Counted from the stretch's first letter, positions 26,580-36,002 are shown. The stretch: 64,000 bases of DNA from Thalassolituus sp034111725 (GCF_034111725.1 NZ_JAWUWR010000069.1:1-64000), one strand, 5' to 3'. Notes: a model not told the origin generated them from the sequence alone. Translations and numbers: made by a program.

Positions 26580-29500
26580 ATGAAGGCGTTTCTAATAATA
26601 ATAGCGTCCTCTATTCTCCTAGCGTGTGGCGGTGGAGGAGCAGGCACTAGTACAGATACCGGCACAGATACCGGCACAGATACCAGCACTGGCCCAGATA
26701 CCGGCACGGGTACGGGCACCGGTACGGATGCTGGCTCGGGTACAGATACCGCTAATGCTCTTGATACTGAATTACGAATACTCCTACTGAACAAGTCTTT
26801 TGACGTGTCAGAGCTGACCGCGCGTGTACTTCCTTCACCGACAGATTCCATAGCAGTATTAGGCAAAGAGCTATTTTTTAGTAAATCGTTGAGTTTTGGT
26901 GATGATGTCGCTTGTGCTTCTTGCCATGATCCCCGTCTAGCGGGCACTGATAATTTGTCTTTGCCTGTAGGTGTGGGTGCTCATGATCCTGATGTCGTTG
27001 GCCCTGGTCGTCGGCATGATGGCAATTTCTACATTGATCCGAAGTCTGACTTTGGACCTAACGTACCGCGTAATAGCCCGACAACGTTCAATATTGCTTT
27101 TTACGACTCTGCTATGTTTTGGGATGGTCGTATTGAAGCCGTAATGTTGGATTATGATCGTTACATTCGTCTTTCGCCTGTGGTAGAAAATGGTGAAAAT
27201 ACACTTATTCGTACACCGGATAGCTTCGCTAGTGGGCCTGATCCCTTAGCTGGAAGTAATTTGACGGAAGCTCAAGCTCGTTTTCCGGTAACGTCGACCA
27301 CTGAAATGCGAGGTTTTGCTTCGAATTCAGGTTCAACGTCGCATGACAGCCGAGATCTACTAACGCAACGGCTTGTTGATCGCGGCTGGGAACCCTATTT
27401 TCGCGAAACCTATAACGATTATGTGAGTTCTAGTGAAGAAATTGTTGGCTATTCTAATATCGCTAAAGCCTTGTCGGAATATCAGCGCTCTCAGGTGGCT
27501 TTGGATAATCCTTTTTTTGCATATGTTGCAGGCGATTCTGCGGCCATTTCTGATTCGGCTAAACGCGGTGCGGCAAAGTTCTTCTCTGATCTTGAAGATG
27601 GAGGCTGTTATCAGTGCCATAGCGGCTCGCATTTTTCAGACGAGAATTTTTATGTTCTTGCTACTCCTCAAATAGGAAGAGGTAAGAATGCTAATGCTAA
27701 AGATTTTGGTCGATATAACGTGTCTCGTTCGATTATGGATAGGCACGCATTTAGAACGCCTAGCTTGCTCAATGTGGCACTGACCTCACCTTATATGCAT
27801 GCTGGAAGTTTACCTGATTTAGAAACTGCTATTCAGTGGCACTACACTCCAAGTGATAGCGCTGCTAACTATGATTACTCCTTAGATTCGTTACCTCAAT
27901 TTTCAGGTTTGGGAGTCAATACCAGTAAGTATTCGACCAATACAGCGGAAGCACTTGATTCTATAGCGCTACAGTTAACTAGCCCTACACGCAGGGCAAA
28001 ATATACCAAGGGTGCTTTAGATAGCAGCGAAATAGCGGACATGGTTGCCTTCTTGCAAACCTTAAGTTCCAACTGTTTGCAGGACTTTACTTGCGTTAGT
28101 AAGTGGATGCCAGACTACACAACCCCAAGTGTCGATGGGCATCGTTTAGATCCTGAGTTGTTGCTAGCGTTCGACAACTCTGCCGTATTTGATATTTCTG
28201 TGCCTGATGTTACTGAGGTTGGCACTGGAAATTCGCCCGATTTAGGCGTTGTTCCAACCTATCAGGTGGGCGGATGTGAGGTTTCTAATGTCGCGACTCC
28301 AGTGGAAGCCGACATCATCTATCAATTTCGTAAAAGAACTAATGTTGGCTTTGATGTTCAACGAACTATTTCCAGCAAGATGTTGGCGAATTTTTATTCC
28401 AATTATGAACCTGTTTTAAATACTGGATCTGCCGCTTCAGCGGATTTGGACGGCGATTGTGATTTAGATTTAGTAATTGATAGTGGTGATGTTAACGGTG
28501 TTGGTATTTATCTCAACGATGGTAGGGTATTTACCTTGGCATCCGATAACTTCGGGTTGCCACTTATCGAGGATTTAGCCCCTGTTGCTCTGGTTGATTT
28601 AAATGGAGACGCTTGGCCTGACTTGTTTGTCGGCAATATTTTAGGCAGTACTCCTCGTATTTGGTTTAACGATGGTAAAGGCAAGTTTATTGCGCAAACA
28701 GACTCTGGCTTTCAGGTGAGTCGTAAGACTTTAAGTGGGGCTTTTTCGGATGTGGATGGAGATGGTGATTTAGACGTATTCCTATCTCATTGGGATCTGG
28801 GCGCACCGCTCGAAGAAGTGCATTTATGGCTGAATGACGGCTTGGGGTATTTCACACCTGCGGGAAGCGAATATGGTTTCTCCGGTCAATTTGGTGAGCG
28901 TGATTTCACTTTCACTCCTAACTTTGCTGATATGAACGGTGATGGCTTGACAGATTTGTTAAGCGCTGCGGATTTTTTGCGGACACAAGTTTATGAAAAA
29001 CAAGGTGATGGTAGTTTTAGCAATGTCACCGATCCTGCCGTTATCACCGATGAAAACGGTATGGGTGCGGCGTTAGGTGACATCGATAACGATGGTGATC
29101 TCGATTGGTTTATTAGCAGTATTTATGACGAAGAAGTAATGAGTGGCGCTGAAACTGAGACGGAGTCTAATTGGGGCGCCACTGGTAATCGACTGTATCG
29201 CAATGATTCTGTTCCTGGCGAGGGCATTGTTCTCAGTGACATAACTGAGTCCAGCGGTGTTCGCAACGGTAACTGGGCTTGGGGTACTTGTATCAAGGAC
29301 TTCAATAACGATGGTTGGCTCGATATCTATCAGGTAAATGGTTACGGTTATAAATATGACGGGTTTGACTATGAGCTGTTACCTCTACTAGGTGATATCG
29401 GCATTTCCAATATAGAGGACTTGATGGCGGCTGATTATCAATCTGCTGATGAGTTTGTATCCGCTGTACTTGATTCTATTGGTGGTTATTCAGATTTTTT

Positions 29501-30143
29501 GAGTCGTTTTGGACTTGATTTAGGATCAGATGCAACGCTTATTTCGAGGTTGTCTGAGTTCTATTTAGCTGCTTTCGCAATTGAGAATACTGAATCAAAA
29601 TGGTCTGAATTCCAAAATAAGCCGGCTCATCTATTTATGAATAATAAAGACGGCTCCTTTAGTGAAGAAGCAGCTTTAAAACAGGTTAATGATTCAGGAG
29701 AAGGAAGAGGTATCGTCTGCAATGATTTTGATCGTGATGGCGATGTTGATATTTTAATTATCAACAATACAGGTAAGCCTACATATTATGAAAATCATCA
29801 TCGTCGAATAGCCAATTTTGGGGACAATTTTCTGAATTTGCAGTTGCGCGGCGATGGCGGCAATCGCTTTGCTTATGGTGCTAAAGTGTACGTTTATAAT
29901 GCAGCAAGCATTTTAGGGGGGCTCATTGGCGATCTCGCTGGCTTAGGTGAATTAAATCAATACCGTGAAATGCGCTTTGAAAATAACTTTATTTCGAATA
30001 ATGCGCCTGAATTACATTTTGGTTTGGCAGCGCATTCTAAAGTCGATACTTTACGAGTTGAATGGCCAAACGGCACGGTGACTGAGTTAACTGACGTCGA
30101 TGCCAATCAATTTATGGTGTTGCAACAACCAGCGATTCCTTAA
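26580..30143 (+). CDS. Lipoprotein fusing a di-haem cytochrome c peroxidase/MauG module to FG-GAP/VCBS repeats and an UnbV/ASPIC domain
   Basis: A 1187-residue lipoprotein. The signal ends in the lipobox LLAC (Cys16), followed by a Gly and Thr-Asp-Thr-Gly rich tether (residues 17-60). A MauG/cytochrome c peroxidase module follows, with haem sites C112-A-S-C-H116 and C343-Y-Q-C-H347, the family segments RNSPTTFNIAFYDSAMFWDG and FRTPSLLNVALTSPYMHAGS, and a Cys pair near 500. From about residue 620 there are at least seven calcium-binding-like repeats such as DVDGDGDLDVF and DFNNDGWLDIY. An UnbV/ASPIC-type domain ends the protein (GDNFLNLQLRGDGGNRFAYG). Its stop overlaps the LysR start (TAATG). 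The electron donor and substrate are unknown. Confidence 0.85.
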   Translation: MKAFLIIIASSILLACGGGGAGTSTDTGTDTGTDTSTGPDTGTGTGTGTDAGSGTDTANALDTELRILLLNKSFDVSELTARVLPSPTDSIAVLGKELFFSKSLSFGDDVACASCHDPRLAGTDNLSLPVGVGAHDPDVVGPGRRHDGNFYIDPKSDFGPNVPRNSPTTFNIAFYDSAMFWDGRIEAVMLDYDRYIRLSPVVENGENTLIRTPDSFASGPDPLAGSNLTEAQARFPVTSTTEMRGFASNSGSTSHDSRDLLTQRLVDRGWEPYFRETYNDYVSSSEEIVGYSNIAKALSEYQRSQVALDNPFFAYVAGDSAAISDSAKRGAAKFFSDLEDGGCYQCHSGSHFSDENFYVLATPQIGRGKNANAKDFGRYNVSRSIMDRHAFRTPSLLNVALTSPYMHAGSLPDLETAIQWHYTPSDSAANYDYSLDSLPQFSGLGVNTSKYSTNTAEALDSIALQLTSPTRRAKYTKGALDSSEIADMVAFLQTLSSNCLQDFTCVSKWMPDYTTPSVDGHRLDPELLLAFDNSAVFDISVPDVTEVGTGNSPDLGVVPTYQVGGCEVSNVATPVEADIIYQFRKRTNVGFDVQRTISSKMLANFYSNYEPVLNTGSAASADLDGDCDLDLVIDSGDVNGVGIYLNDGRVFTLASDNFGLPLIEDLAPVALVDLNGDAWPDLFVGNILGSTPRIWFNDGKGKFIAQTDSGFQVSRKTLSGAFSDVDGDGDLDVFLSHWDLGAPLEEVHLWLNDGLGYFTPAGSEYGFSGQFGERDFTFTPNFADMNGDGLTDLLSAADFLRTQVYEKQGDGSFSNVTDPAVITDENGMGAALGDIDNDGDLDWFISSIYDEEVMSGAETETESNWGATGNRLYRNDSVPGEGIVLSDITESSGVRNGNWAWGTCIKDFNNDGWLDIYQVNGYGYKYDGFDYELLPLLGDIGISNIEDLMAADYQSADEFVSAVLDSIGGYSDFLSRFGLDLGSDATLISRLSEFYLAAFAIENTESKWSEFQNKPAHLFMNNKDGSFSEEAALKQVNDSGEGRGIVCNDFDRDGDVDILIINNTGKPTYYENHHRRIANFGDNFLNLQLRGDGGNRFAYGAKVYVYNAASILGGLIGDLAGLGELNQYREMRFENNFISNNAPELHFGLAAHSKVDTLRVEWPNGTVTELTDVDANQFMVLQQPAIP
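26650..26755 (+). repeat. Tandem 12-base degenerate repeat encoding the Thr-Asp-Thr-Gly tether
   Basis: Units close to ACAGATACCGGC repeat through the tether coding region, in frame because the unit is 12 bases. The first three copies are nearly identical, which makes copy number change by slippage plausible without frame loss. Confidence 0.7.
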
Positions 30144-31108
30144 TGCTTGATCTAAACCAGTTAAGTGTTTTTATTCGAGTGGTCGATGAAGGGAGCTTTA
30201 CTGCGGCAGCGAAATCACTTGGGATGACTAAGTCTCGAGTGAGTCGTATGGTCGCCGAACTGGAGGAAGCATTAGGCGTTCGCTTGTTACAGCGAACAAC
30301 GCGCCAGCTTCACCTTACTGAGGTTGGCCATGCGTATTACTCCAGTTGCTCGCAGAGTGTCAAAGAAATACACGAAGCGCATCGCATGATTGCTGATCGT
30401 GAAGCCAGCCCTCACGGCTTATTACGTATCGTAGCTCCCGTTATTGCGGGTAGTGGATTAATGGGGCATTACTTTGCTCGTTATCAGCGCTTATATCCCG
30501 ATGTGCGTATCGAAGTTACATACACTGATAGACAATTTAACCTTATTCAAGATGGCTTTGATCTAGGGGTTTATATTGGTCTTCAGCCAGATTCTTCCTT
30601 AGTTTCGCGCATACTGACGGAATCCAATTCTGTTATCTGTGCTAGCCCTGCTTATCTAGCCGAGCATGGTGTTCCGCAAGTTCCCTCAGAGTTAGCTGCT
30701 TTGCGTTCGGTTAAAATCGGTGAGGGCAAACAGCCTTTGCATCTAGCGCTAACCCACAAGATCACGGGGGAGACGGTTGAGGTTGATATCGAACCTAATA
30801 TGGTGACTAATTTAATTGCTGGGGCCGTGAATAGCATTGTTCATGGAGCGGGGATTGGTGAAGTACCTTATTTATTAGCCGGTGAAGAAATTCTTTCTGG
30901 GCACCTGATACCTTTATTGCGCGATTGGCAGATACGTCCACAGCCGATCTCGTTGGCCTACCCATCGCGTCAGTACTTACCAAAAAAAGTTCGTTTGTTT
31001 ATTGATTTCATGGTCGATGAGCTAGCGCAAGTCGACAAAATCATTCAAAAACTAGAGACTCCCGAAGAACAATTATCTTCATTTCGAGCACACTTGCTGG
31101 GCCAATAG
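30143..31108 (+). CDS. LysR family transcriptional regulator
   Basis: A 321-residue LysR regulator. The N-terminal winged helix is typical (LSVFIRVVDEGSFTAAAKSLGMTKSRVSRMVAELE), and the effector-binding domain starts near residue 90 (LLRIVAPVIAGSGLMGHYFA). Its ATG overlaps the TAA of the peroxidase fusion gene by one base, so the two are translationally coupled. This is unusual for LysR genes, which are more often divergent from their targets. It may autoregulate the pair (inference). A Pho box for the next gene lies 46 bases after its stop. Confidence 0.93.
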   Translation: MLDLNQLSVFIRVVDEGSFTAAAKSLGMTKSRVSRMVAELEEALGVRLLQRTTRQLHLTEVGHAYYSSCSQSVKEIHEAHRMIADREASPHGLLRIVAPVIAGSGLMGHYFARYQRLYPDVRIEVTYTDRQFNLIQDGFDLGVYIGLQPDSSLVSRILTESNSVICASPAYLAEHGVPQVPSELAALRSVKIGEGKQPLHLALTHKITGETVEVDIEPNMVTNLIAGAVNSIVHGAGIGEVPYLLAGEEILSGHLIPLLRDWQIRPQPISLAYPSRQYLPKKVRLFIDFMVDELAQVDKIIQKLETPEEQLSSFRAHLLGQ

Positions 31109-31154
31109 CGGCTTTTTCTTTCTAACTAAATCCTCTTCTCTGTCTGACTCCTCT

Positions 31155-31172
31155 CTGTAACAAAGCTGTCAT
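31155..31172 (+). promoter_or_regulatory. Pho box upstream of the large TonB receptor
   Basis: CTGTAAC-AAAG-CTGTCAT: two PhoB heptamers separated by 4 bases, matching the consensus repeat at 12 or 13 of 14 positions depending on the consensus used for the last base. It lies 90 bases before the start codon, a normal distance for a PhoB-activated promoter with the -10 about 10 bases downstream. Confidence 0.7.
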
Positions 31173-31261
31173 AAGTTCGTAGTAAATTGCCCACACTCAT
31201 CTTTTGGCTGTGATCGTCTGATTGCAGTGTGCGTTTAAATTTACATCCTCTGGGGGACATC

Positions 31262-34246
31262 ATGAAACCAACTCGAGTGCTGCTAACTGCGGCGTCGTCT
31301 TTGCTGGCTTCAAATCTTATGGCAGGCGAAGCCGTCTTTTATGTAACTGAAGACGGCAATGCCATGCGTGATATAGCCGTGAGCGTCAATGGTCAGAAGC
31401 AACTAGTGAATAGTGCTGGTTTCGCTACATTCGACATTCCTGCTGGTGCTCATAAAGTAGAACTTTCTCAATTTGGAGAATGGTTGGGCGAATTTGATTT
31501 CGACACCGCCAGCAGCGATGAGAATGCTGAAGTTCAAGTCGACATCGTCGGTGGCGAAGCCATGCCAGAGGTCAAAGTGTATTTACCTGGTCAGGTCGAT
31601 GCGACGGCCGTCGGCCAAATCGCTGGTACTTTGATGTCTGATGAAACCGGTGGCCCAGTGAGCGGCGCGCGTATTGCTATCGACGGCACTGATCAAGCGG
31701 TCATGACCGACGAAAATGGTGAATATGCATTCGAACTTCCTCGTGGTGAATACGCATTAACGATTGCTCATCCTAACTACGGCAAACGCGATGTTAGCGG
31801 CCTACGTGTTATGAGCGGAGTTACGACTGGCGTCAATATGACCATGAGCTTGTCTGGCAACGGCGTAATTGAAGAAGTGGTAGCCGTTGGTTCTTATATT
31901 CCCTCTACCGCGACAGCCCAAGAGCGTGATTCCTCTGCGGTATTAGATGCCATCGGTTCTGAGCAAATGTCACGCTTTGGTGATTCTTCCGCGGCCTCAG
32001 CGCTTACTCGTGTTGCTGGTGTTTCTGTTGTCGGCGGGCAATTTGCGGTTGTACGCGGTCTGGCAGGTCGGTATATCTCCTCGACGCTTAACGGCAGCCT
32101 TATGCCTAGTACTGATCCCATGCGTCGTGACGTGCCGTTAGATTTATTCCCAGCTAGCGTGTTGGGTGGCATTGATATTCAAAAGAGTTTCACTCCAGAT
32201 TTACCAGGTGATTCGACTGGTGGTTCTATTGGTATGACAACCAAAGGAATGCCTGATGTTACCGGCGGTAAAGTCAGTGCGACTTTAGGTATGAACTCGC
32301 GCACAACCTTTAGTGATGTGAATGGCTATGAAGGTGGCGGTACGGATTTTCTAGGTGTTGATGATGGTACGCGCGAGCAACCGTCGTTTGCCGAAAGCTT
32401 TACTGATGGCGGTAACGCGTTTCCACGTGGCACTACTACTGACGAAAAAATTAATTTTACTCAGTCATTTGATCATACCTACGGCGTACAGCAGGTTGAA
32501 GCTAAGCCTGCTCGTGGTTTTTCAGTATCGTTTGGTACTTTAAATGAAGAAGGTGACGCTGCCACCGGAACCTACGGTGCATTTAGCTACAACGATAAAT
32601 GGACGGCACGTCATGACGCTGAAACTAACGATTCAGGTGTTGTTGGAAGTTATGAGCGTACGGCTCGTAAAATCGATATGGCGGGTTACTTCTTCTACGG
32701 TTACGAAGGTGCGAACTCTGAATATCAAAGCCGCACATTACTGCTACGTAAAACCGATGACACGATTAAAACTGCTTTAACGAATGACGTAGCGAACGAT
32801 AAAGAATTCGCCAAAACCACTTTGCAATGGGTGGAACGTCAGTATCTGGGACAACAATTCTCGGGTACTCACCACTTCGACGGTTTCGGTGACGACTCAG
32901 TTGCATGGCGTCTTGGTGTTGCGCAAACCTCTCGTTACGAGCCGGATCGTCGAGCTTATCGCTATAGCCGTACCACAACGGGTGCAAGTGATTTTTCTCT
33001 TGAAGGTTCTATCGAACGTCGCTATTCCGACCTAACTGAAAGTACTTACGATCTTGGTGTCGACTATACCAGTGAAATATTGCTCGATAATTGGATGGTA
33101 CGTAATAAAGCAGGTCTTTCATTTACGACTAAAGATCGTGAAGTTGATTTAGCTCGGTATGCGAGCAATACAGTAACAGCGCCGGTTGATGCGACCAAAA
33201 CACCGGATGAAATCTTCAATGATGCAAATATTGAAAGTGGCTTAGTGTCGTTCGCGGGTTCAACAACTCAGACCGACGATTATGAAGCCAATGAAGATAT
33301 ATCTGCAGTCTATCTTTCTAGCGAGCTGGACATGGACACCGTCAGTGTTCTTGCTGGTCTGCGTTATGAAAGCGTTGCACAAGAATTAACCTATCCAGGT
33401 AAAGAAGAAAATTCGACCAGCAAATTAGATAACAGCTATGTCTTGCCAGTTATTTCTGCCAACTGGCGTGTTAGTGAAGATACGCAGGTGCGTGCGAGTG
33501 CTACTCAAACGGTATCCCGCCCAGGTATTACCGAGCGTTCGGAATCTGTTCAGTATGATCCAGAAACCGATAAAGAATTAATCGGTAATCCGGATTTAGA
33601 AATTTCACATATCGATAACTTCGATCTGCGTGGCGAGTACTACTTCTCTGATGAAGAAAGCGTCAGTGCTGCACTATTTTATAAAAACATTACTGACCCG
33701 ATTGAGCGTGGAGTTCCTGATGCTGATGGTTCGGCAGCCGAAGGTTATACCTTCCGCAATGTACCAAGCGCAGAGTTGAGTGGTTTGGAATTAGATTTCC
33801 GCGTGAATTATTTAGAAACCGATTCATTAAGCGCATTTGTGTCTGGAAACATGGCCTACGTTGATTCAAAAGTGGATCTCGCAGGTACTGATGCCGAGCG
33901 TTTAGAAGGCGTTTCATCACGCGAATTACAGGGGCAGTCTAAATATCTCGGTAATTTACAACTCGGCTTCGACGAATTGGCTACCGGTCAATCATTAACC
34001 TTATTGGCTAATTATTTTGATGATCGCATTTATGCGACATCTCGCGGTGACGGTGGTGCAATTATTGAGGAAGGACGTATGACATTTGACATCGTTTATC
34101 GCTATGACGTGACGGAGACATTCCTTGTAAAAGCGAAAGTATCGAATATTACCGATGAAGCCGTACGCTACACCCAAGATGGTGTTGATTACGAAAAATA
34201 TTACGAAGGTACAGATTTTAGTGCCTCCGTTGAGTATCAATTTTAA
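31262..34246 (+). CDS. Large TonB-dependent receptor with carboxypeptidase-regulatory-like domain
   Basis: A 994-residue outer membrane receptor. The order is signal peptide (to about residue 21, NLMA-GEA), a first beta domain, a carboxypeptidase-D regulatory-like domain near residues 112-180 (ARIAIDGTDQAVMTDENGEY), a candidate TonB box (EEVVAVG), a plug with VVRGLAGRYISSTLNGSLMP, and a barrel ending ASVEYQF. ATG at 31262 follows GGGGGA; a GTG 11 codons upstream is rejected. A near-consensus Pho box precedes it. The lipoprotein at 34328 and the energiser operon at 36003 follow, so it is probably part of a phosphate-starvation uptake route (inference). The ligand is unknown. Confidence 0.92.
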   Translation: MKPTRVLLTAASSLLASNLMAGEAVFYVTEDGNAMRDIAVSVNGQKQLVNSAGFATFDIPAGAHKVELSQFGEWLGEFDFDTASSDENAEVQVDIVGGEAMPEVKVYLPGQVDATAVGQIAGTLMSDETGGPVSGARIAIDGTDQAVMTDENGEYAFELPRGEYALTIAHPNYGKRDVSGLRVMSGVTTGVNMTMSLSGNGVIEEVVAVGSYIPSTATAQERDSSAVLDAIGSEQMSRFGDSSAASALTRVAGVSVVGGQFAVVRGLAGRYISSTLNGSLMPSTDPMRRDVPLDLFPASVLGGIDIQKSFTPDLPGDSTGGSIGMTTKGMPDVTGGKVSATLGMNSRTTFSDVNGYEGGGTDFLGVDDGTREQPSFAESFTDGGNAFPRGTTTDEKINFTQSFDHTYGVQQVEAKPARGFSVSFGTLNEEGDAATGTYGAFSYNDKWTARHDAETNDSGVVGSYERTARKIDMAGYFFYGYEGANSEYQSRTLLLRKTDDTIKTALTNDVANDKEFAKTTLQWVERQYLGQQFSGTHHFDGFGDDSVAWRLGVAQTSRYEPDRRAYRYSRTTTGASDFSLEGSIERRYSDLTESTYDLGVDYTSEILLDNWMVRNKAGLSFTTKDREVDLARYASNTVTAPVDATKTPDEIFNDANIESGLVSFAGSTTQTDDYEANEDISAVYLSSELDMDTVSVLAGLRYESVAQELTYPGKEENSTSKLDNSYVLPVISANWRVSEDTQVRASATQTVSRPGITERSESVQYDPETDKELIGNPDLEISHIDNFDLRGEYYFSDEESVSAALFYKNITDPIERGVPDADGSAAEGYTFRNVPSAELSGLELDFRVNYLETDSLSAFVSGNMAYVDSKVDLAGTDAERLEGVSSRELQGQSKYLGNLQLGFDELATGQSLTLLANYFDDRIYATSRGDGGAIIEEGRMTFDIVYRYDVTETFLVKAKVSNITDEAVRYTQDGVDYEKYYEGTDFSASVEYQF

Positions 34247-34267
34247 GGCTGTAATTTAATTGCAACA

Positions 34268-34293
34268 TAAGTGCGTAAAACTATACGCACTTA
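34268..34293 (+). repeat. 10-bp stem hairpin between receptor and lipoprotein genes
   Basis: TAAGTGCGTA (34268-34277) and TACGCACTTA (34284-34293) form a perfect stem around a 6-base loop, 21 bases after the receptor stop. No T run follows, so it is more likely an mRNA processing or stabilising element than a terminator. Confidence 0.55.
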
Positions 34294-34327
34294 ATAAGCT
34301 AGTAACTCGATTTAAGAGGATTTAATA

Positions 34328-35770
34328 ATGACGTTCGAAAAGAATTATTTGGCGGTTGCTTTGGTAGCAGCAAGCCTTGTGGGTTGTGGTGGCGATAGCA
34401 ACAACAGCTCTTCTAACACAACTAATCCAAGCCCTAGCTATAGCTTTTTAGATTGTAATACAGCAGGTGATGAGTGCTACGTAACTGGCACCATCAACGA
34501 AGATTTCACTATGTCTGCTGATGTGAAATACATTTTGGAAGGTTTGGTACGTGTTGGTCGCGGTAACATCGCTTTCACAGCGCCTTCAGACGTAACAGCG
34601 GCTCAAAACGACGGTGTAACACTGACTATCGAAGCTGGTTCTAACGTACGTGCCGAAAATTCAGGTATTTTGGTTGTTACTCGTGGTTCTAAGCTGATGG
34701 CAGAGGGTACTGCTGCTGCTCCGATTACTTTCAGTTCAGTGGATGATAACTTAGACGGTATGGCGGAATGGGGCGGCGTGATCGTGCAAGGTTTCGCTCC
34801 ACAATACGGTCAAGGTAACACTGGCGCTTGTTTTGCTGAAGGTCCAGATGATACTGCGGTTTATACTGAAACTGCAGTATGTAACGTAACGGGTGAAGGC
34901 GGTGACGGCGTTGGTAAATACGGCGGTAATATCCCAGGTGATAATAGCGGTGTTATTAAATACGTTCGTATCGCAGAAGCTGGTAAATCAGTAGGTGTGG
35001 ATAACGAAGTTAACGGCTTAACTTTGATGGGTGTTGGTCACGGCACTACGATCGACTACATCCAAGTACACAACAACTTGGACGATGGTATCGAGTGGTT
35101 CGGCGGTACAGTTAACGTAACTCACGCGGTATTAACTGGTAACGACGACGACGATATCGATTTCGATTCTGGTTACATGGGTAACGTACAGTTCGCTATT
35201 GTTGTTAAAAACCAAACGCCTGGTGCAACGCATAGCGGTTCAAACGACCCACGCGGTATCGAAGGTAACTCAGACAAAGCTAAGTCAGAACAAACTCCAC
35301 AAACTCACGCGGCAATTGCTAACGTGACTTTGATCGGTGGCGAAATCAACGATGGTCAGCCAGGTATCAAACTACGTGGTCAAGTTGAAGCGGATCTTGC
35401 TAAAATCGTTGTAACTGGTTTCACTTCAGGCTGTTATGAAATGAAAGATTCTGAAGAAACTAACGTTTCTGTTCAGGACTTAATTTGTGACGGTACTTTG
35501 ACTCTTGCTAAAAATGATGAGCCAGCTTCTGGTACTCCAGTATCATCAGCTGCTGCGATCACGTTTAACGCTGCTGGCGCTGCACTGAACTCTGAAGTAA
35601 CTGACGGTATTACTGCTGACTTTACTGCAGTAGATAACGGTTCAAACTTCGCTTTCGAAGCAACAACTTATGCTGGTGCGGTTAACCCAGATGGTACAGA
35701 CGATTGGACTACTGGCTGGATTATCCCAGGTTCTTTGGATGCATTAACTTCTGTTAACGCTCCAGAATAA
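34328..35770 (+). CDS. Predicted outer-surface lipoprotein with beta-helix-like repeats
   Basis: A 480-residue lipoprotein: lipobox LVGC (Cys20), a Ser/Asn-rich tether to about residue 40, then a domain rich in short beta strands (LTIEAGSNVRAENSGILVVT, AITFSSVDDNLDGMAEWGG, NLDDGIEWFGGTVNVTHAVL) suggesting a right-handed parallel beta helix. Acidic clusters such as NDDDDIDFDSG could bind calcium. Proteins of this type are seen next to TonB receptors in marine Proteobacteria and Bacteroidetes; none has a proven function. It lies 81 bases after the receptor and ends in a strong terminator, so it may be the receptor's surface partner (inference). Confidence 0.75.
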   Translation: MTFEKNYLAVALVAASLVGCGGDSNNSSSNTTNPSPSYSFLDCNTAGDECYVTGTINEDFTMSADVKYILEGLVRVGRGNIAFTAPSDVTAAQNDGVTLTIEAGSNVRAENSGILVVTRGSKLMAEGTAAAPITFSSVDDNLDGMAEWGGVIVQGFAPQYGQGNTGACFAEGPDDTAVYTETAVCNVTGEGGDGVGKYGGNIPGDNSGVIKYVRIAEAGKSVGVDNEVNGLTLMGVGHGTTIDYIQVHNNLDDGIEWFGGTVNVTHAVLTGNDDDDIDFDSGYMGNVQFAIVVKNQTPGATHSGSNDPRGIEGNSDKAKSEQTPQTHAAIANVTLIGGEINDGQPGIKLRGQVEADLAKIVVTGFTSGCYEMKDSEETNVSVQDLICDGTLTLAKNDEPASGTPVSSAAAITFNAAGAALNSEVTDGITADFTAVDNGSNFAFEATTYAGAVNPDGTDDWTTGWIIPGSLDALTSVNAPE

Positions 35771-35790
35771 GAACTTAGTTCGAAATAAAG

Positions 35791-35816
35791 CGGCGCCTAA
35801 GGGCGCCGTTTTTTTT
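35791..35816 (+). terminator. Rho-independent terminator after the lipoprotein gene
   Basis: CGGCGCC (35791-35797) and GGCGCCG (35802-35808) form a GC-only 7-bp stem with loop TAAG and eight following T. It closes the receptor-lipoprotein unit. Confidence 0.93.
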
Positions 35817-35861
35817 GTTTATTTTTTCTTCTAATTAGTCTCTAAGCCGCATATTTATTGG

Positions 35862-35921
35862 CTGTCGTAGAAAGTCCTGTCATAAAAATGAAGTCGTTTT
35901 GTCATGTAATAGAACTGTCAT
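35862..35921 (+). promoter_or_regulatory. Cluster of four Pho-box-like heptamers before the TonB energiser operon
   Basis: CTGTCGT (35862), CTGTCAT (35877), TTGTCAT (35899) and CTGTCAT (35915) occur in the same orientation within 60 bases. The second and third are exactly 22 bases apart (two helical turns, as in tandem Pho boxes with a weaker unit between them); the others are 15 and 16 bases away. They end 81 bases before the start codon at 36003. PhoB control is inferred. Confidence 0.55.
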
Positions 35922-36002
35922 CAAACGCGGGTATGGTGTCTCAGAATTTTTAAGTAGTTGCCTCCGCTCTAGCGTAGGCCGACGTCACCATAGGTAACCA
36001 TC

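Noticed and set aside
26650..26755. CRISPR-like tandem repeats
   Set aside because: Units are 12 bases with no unique spacers and translate to a low-complexity lipoprotein tether.
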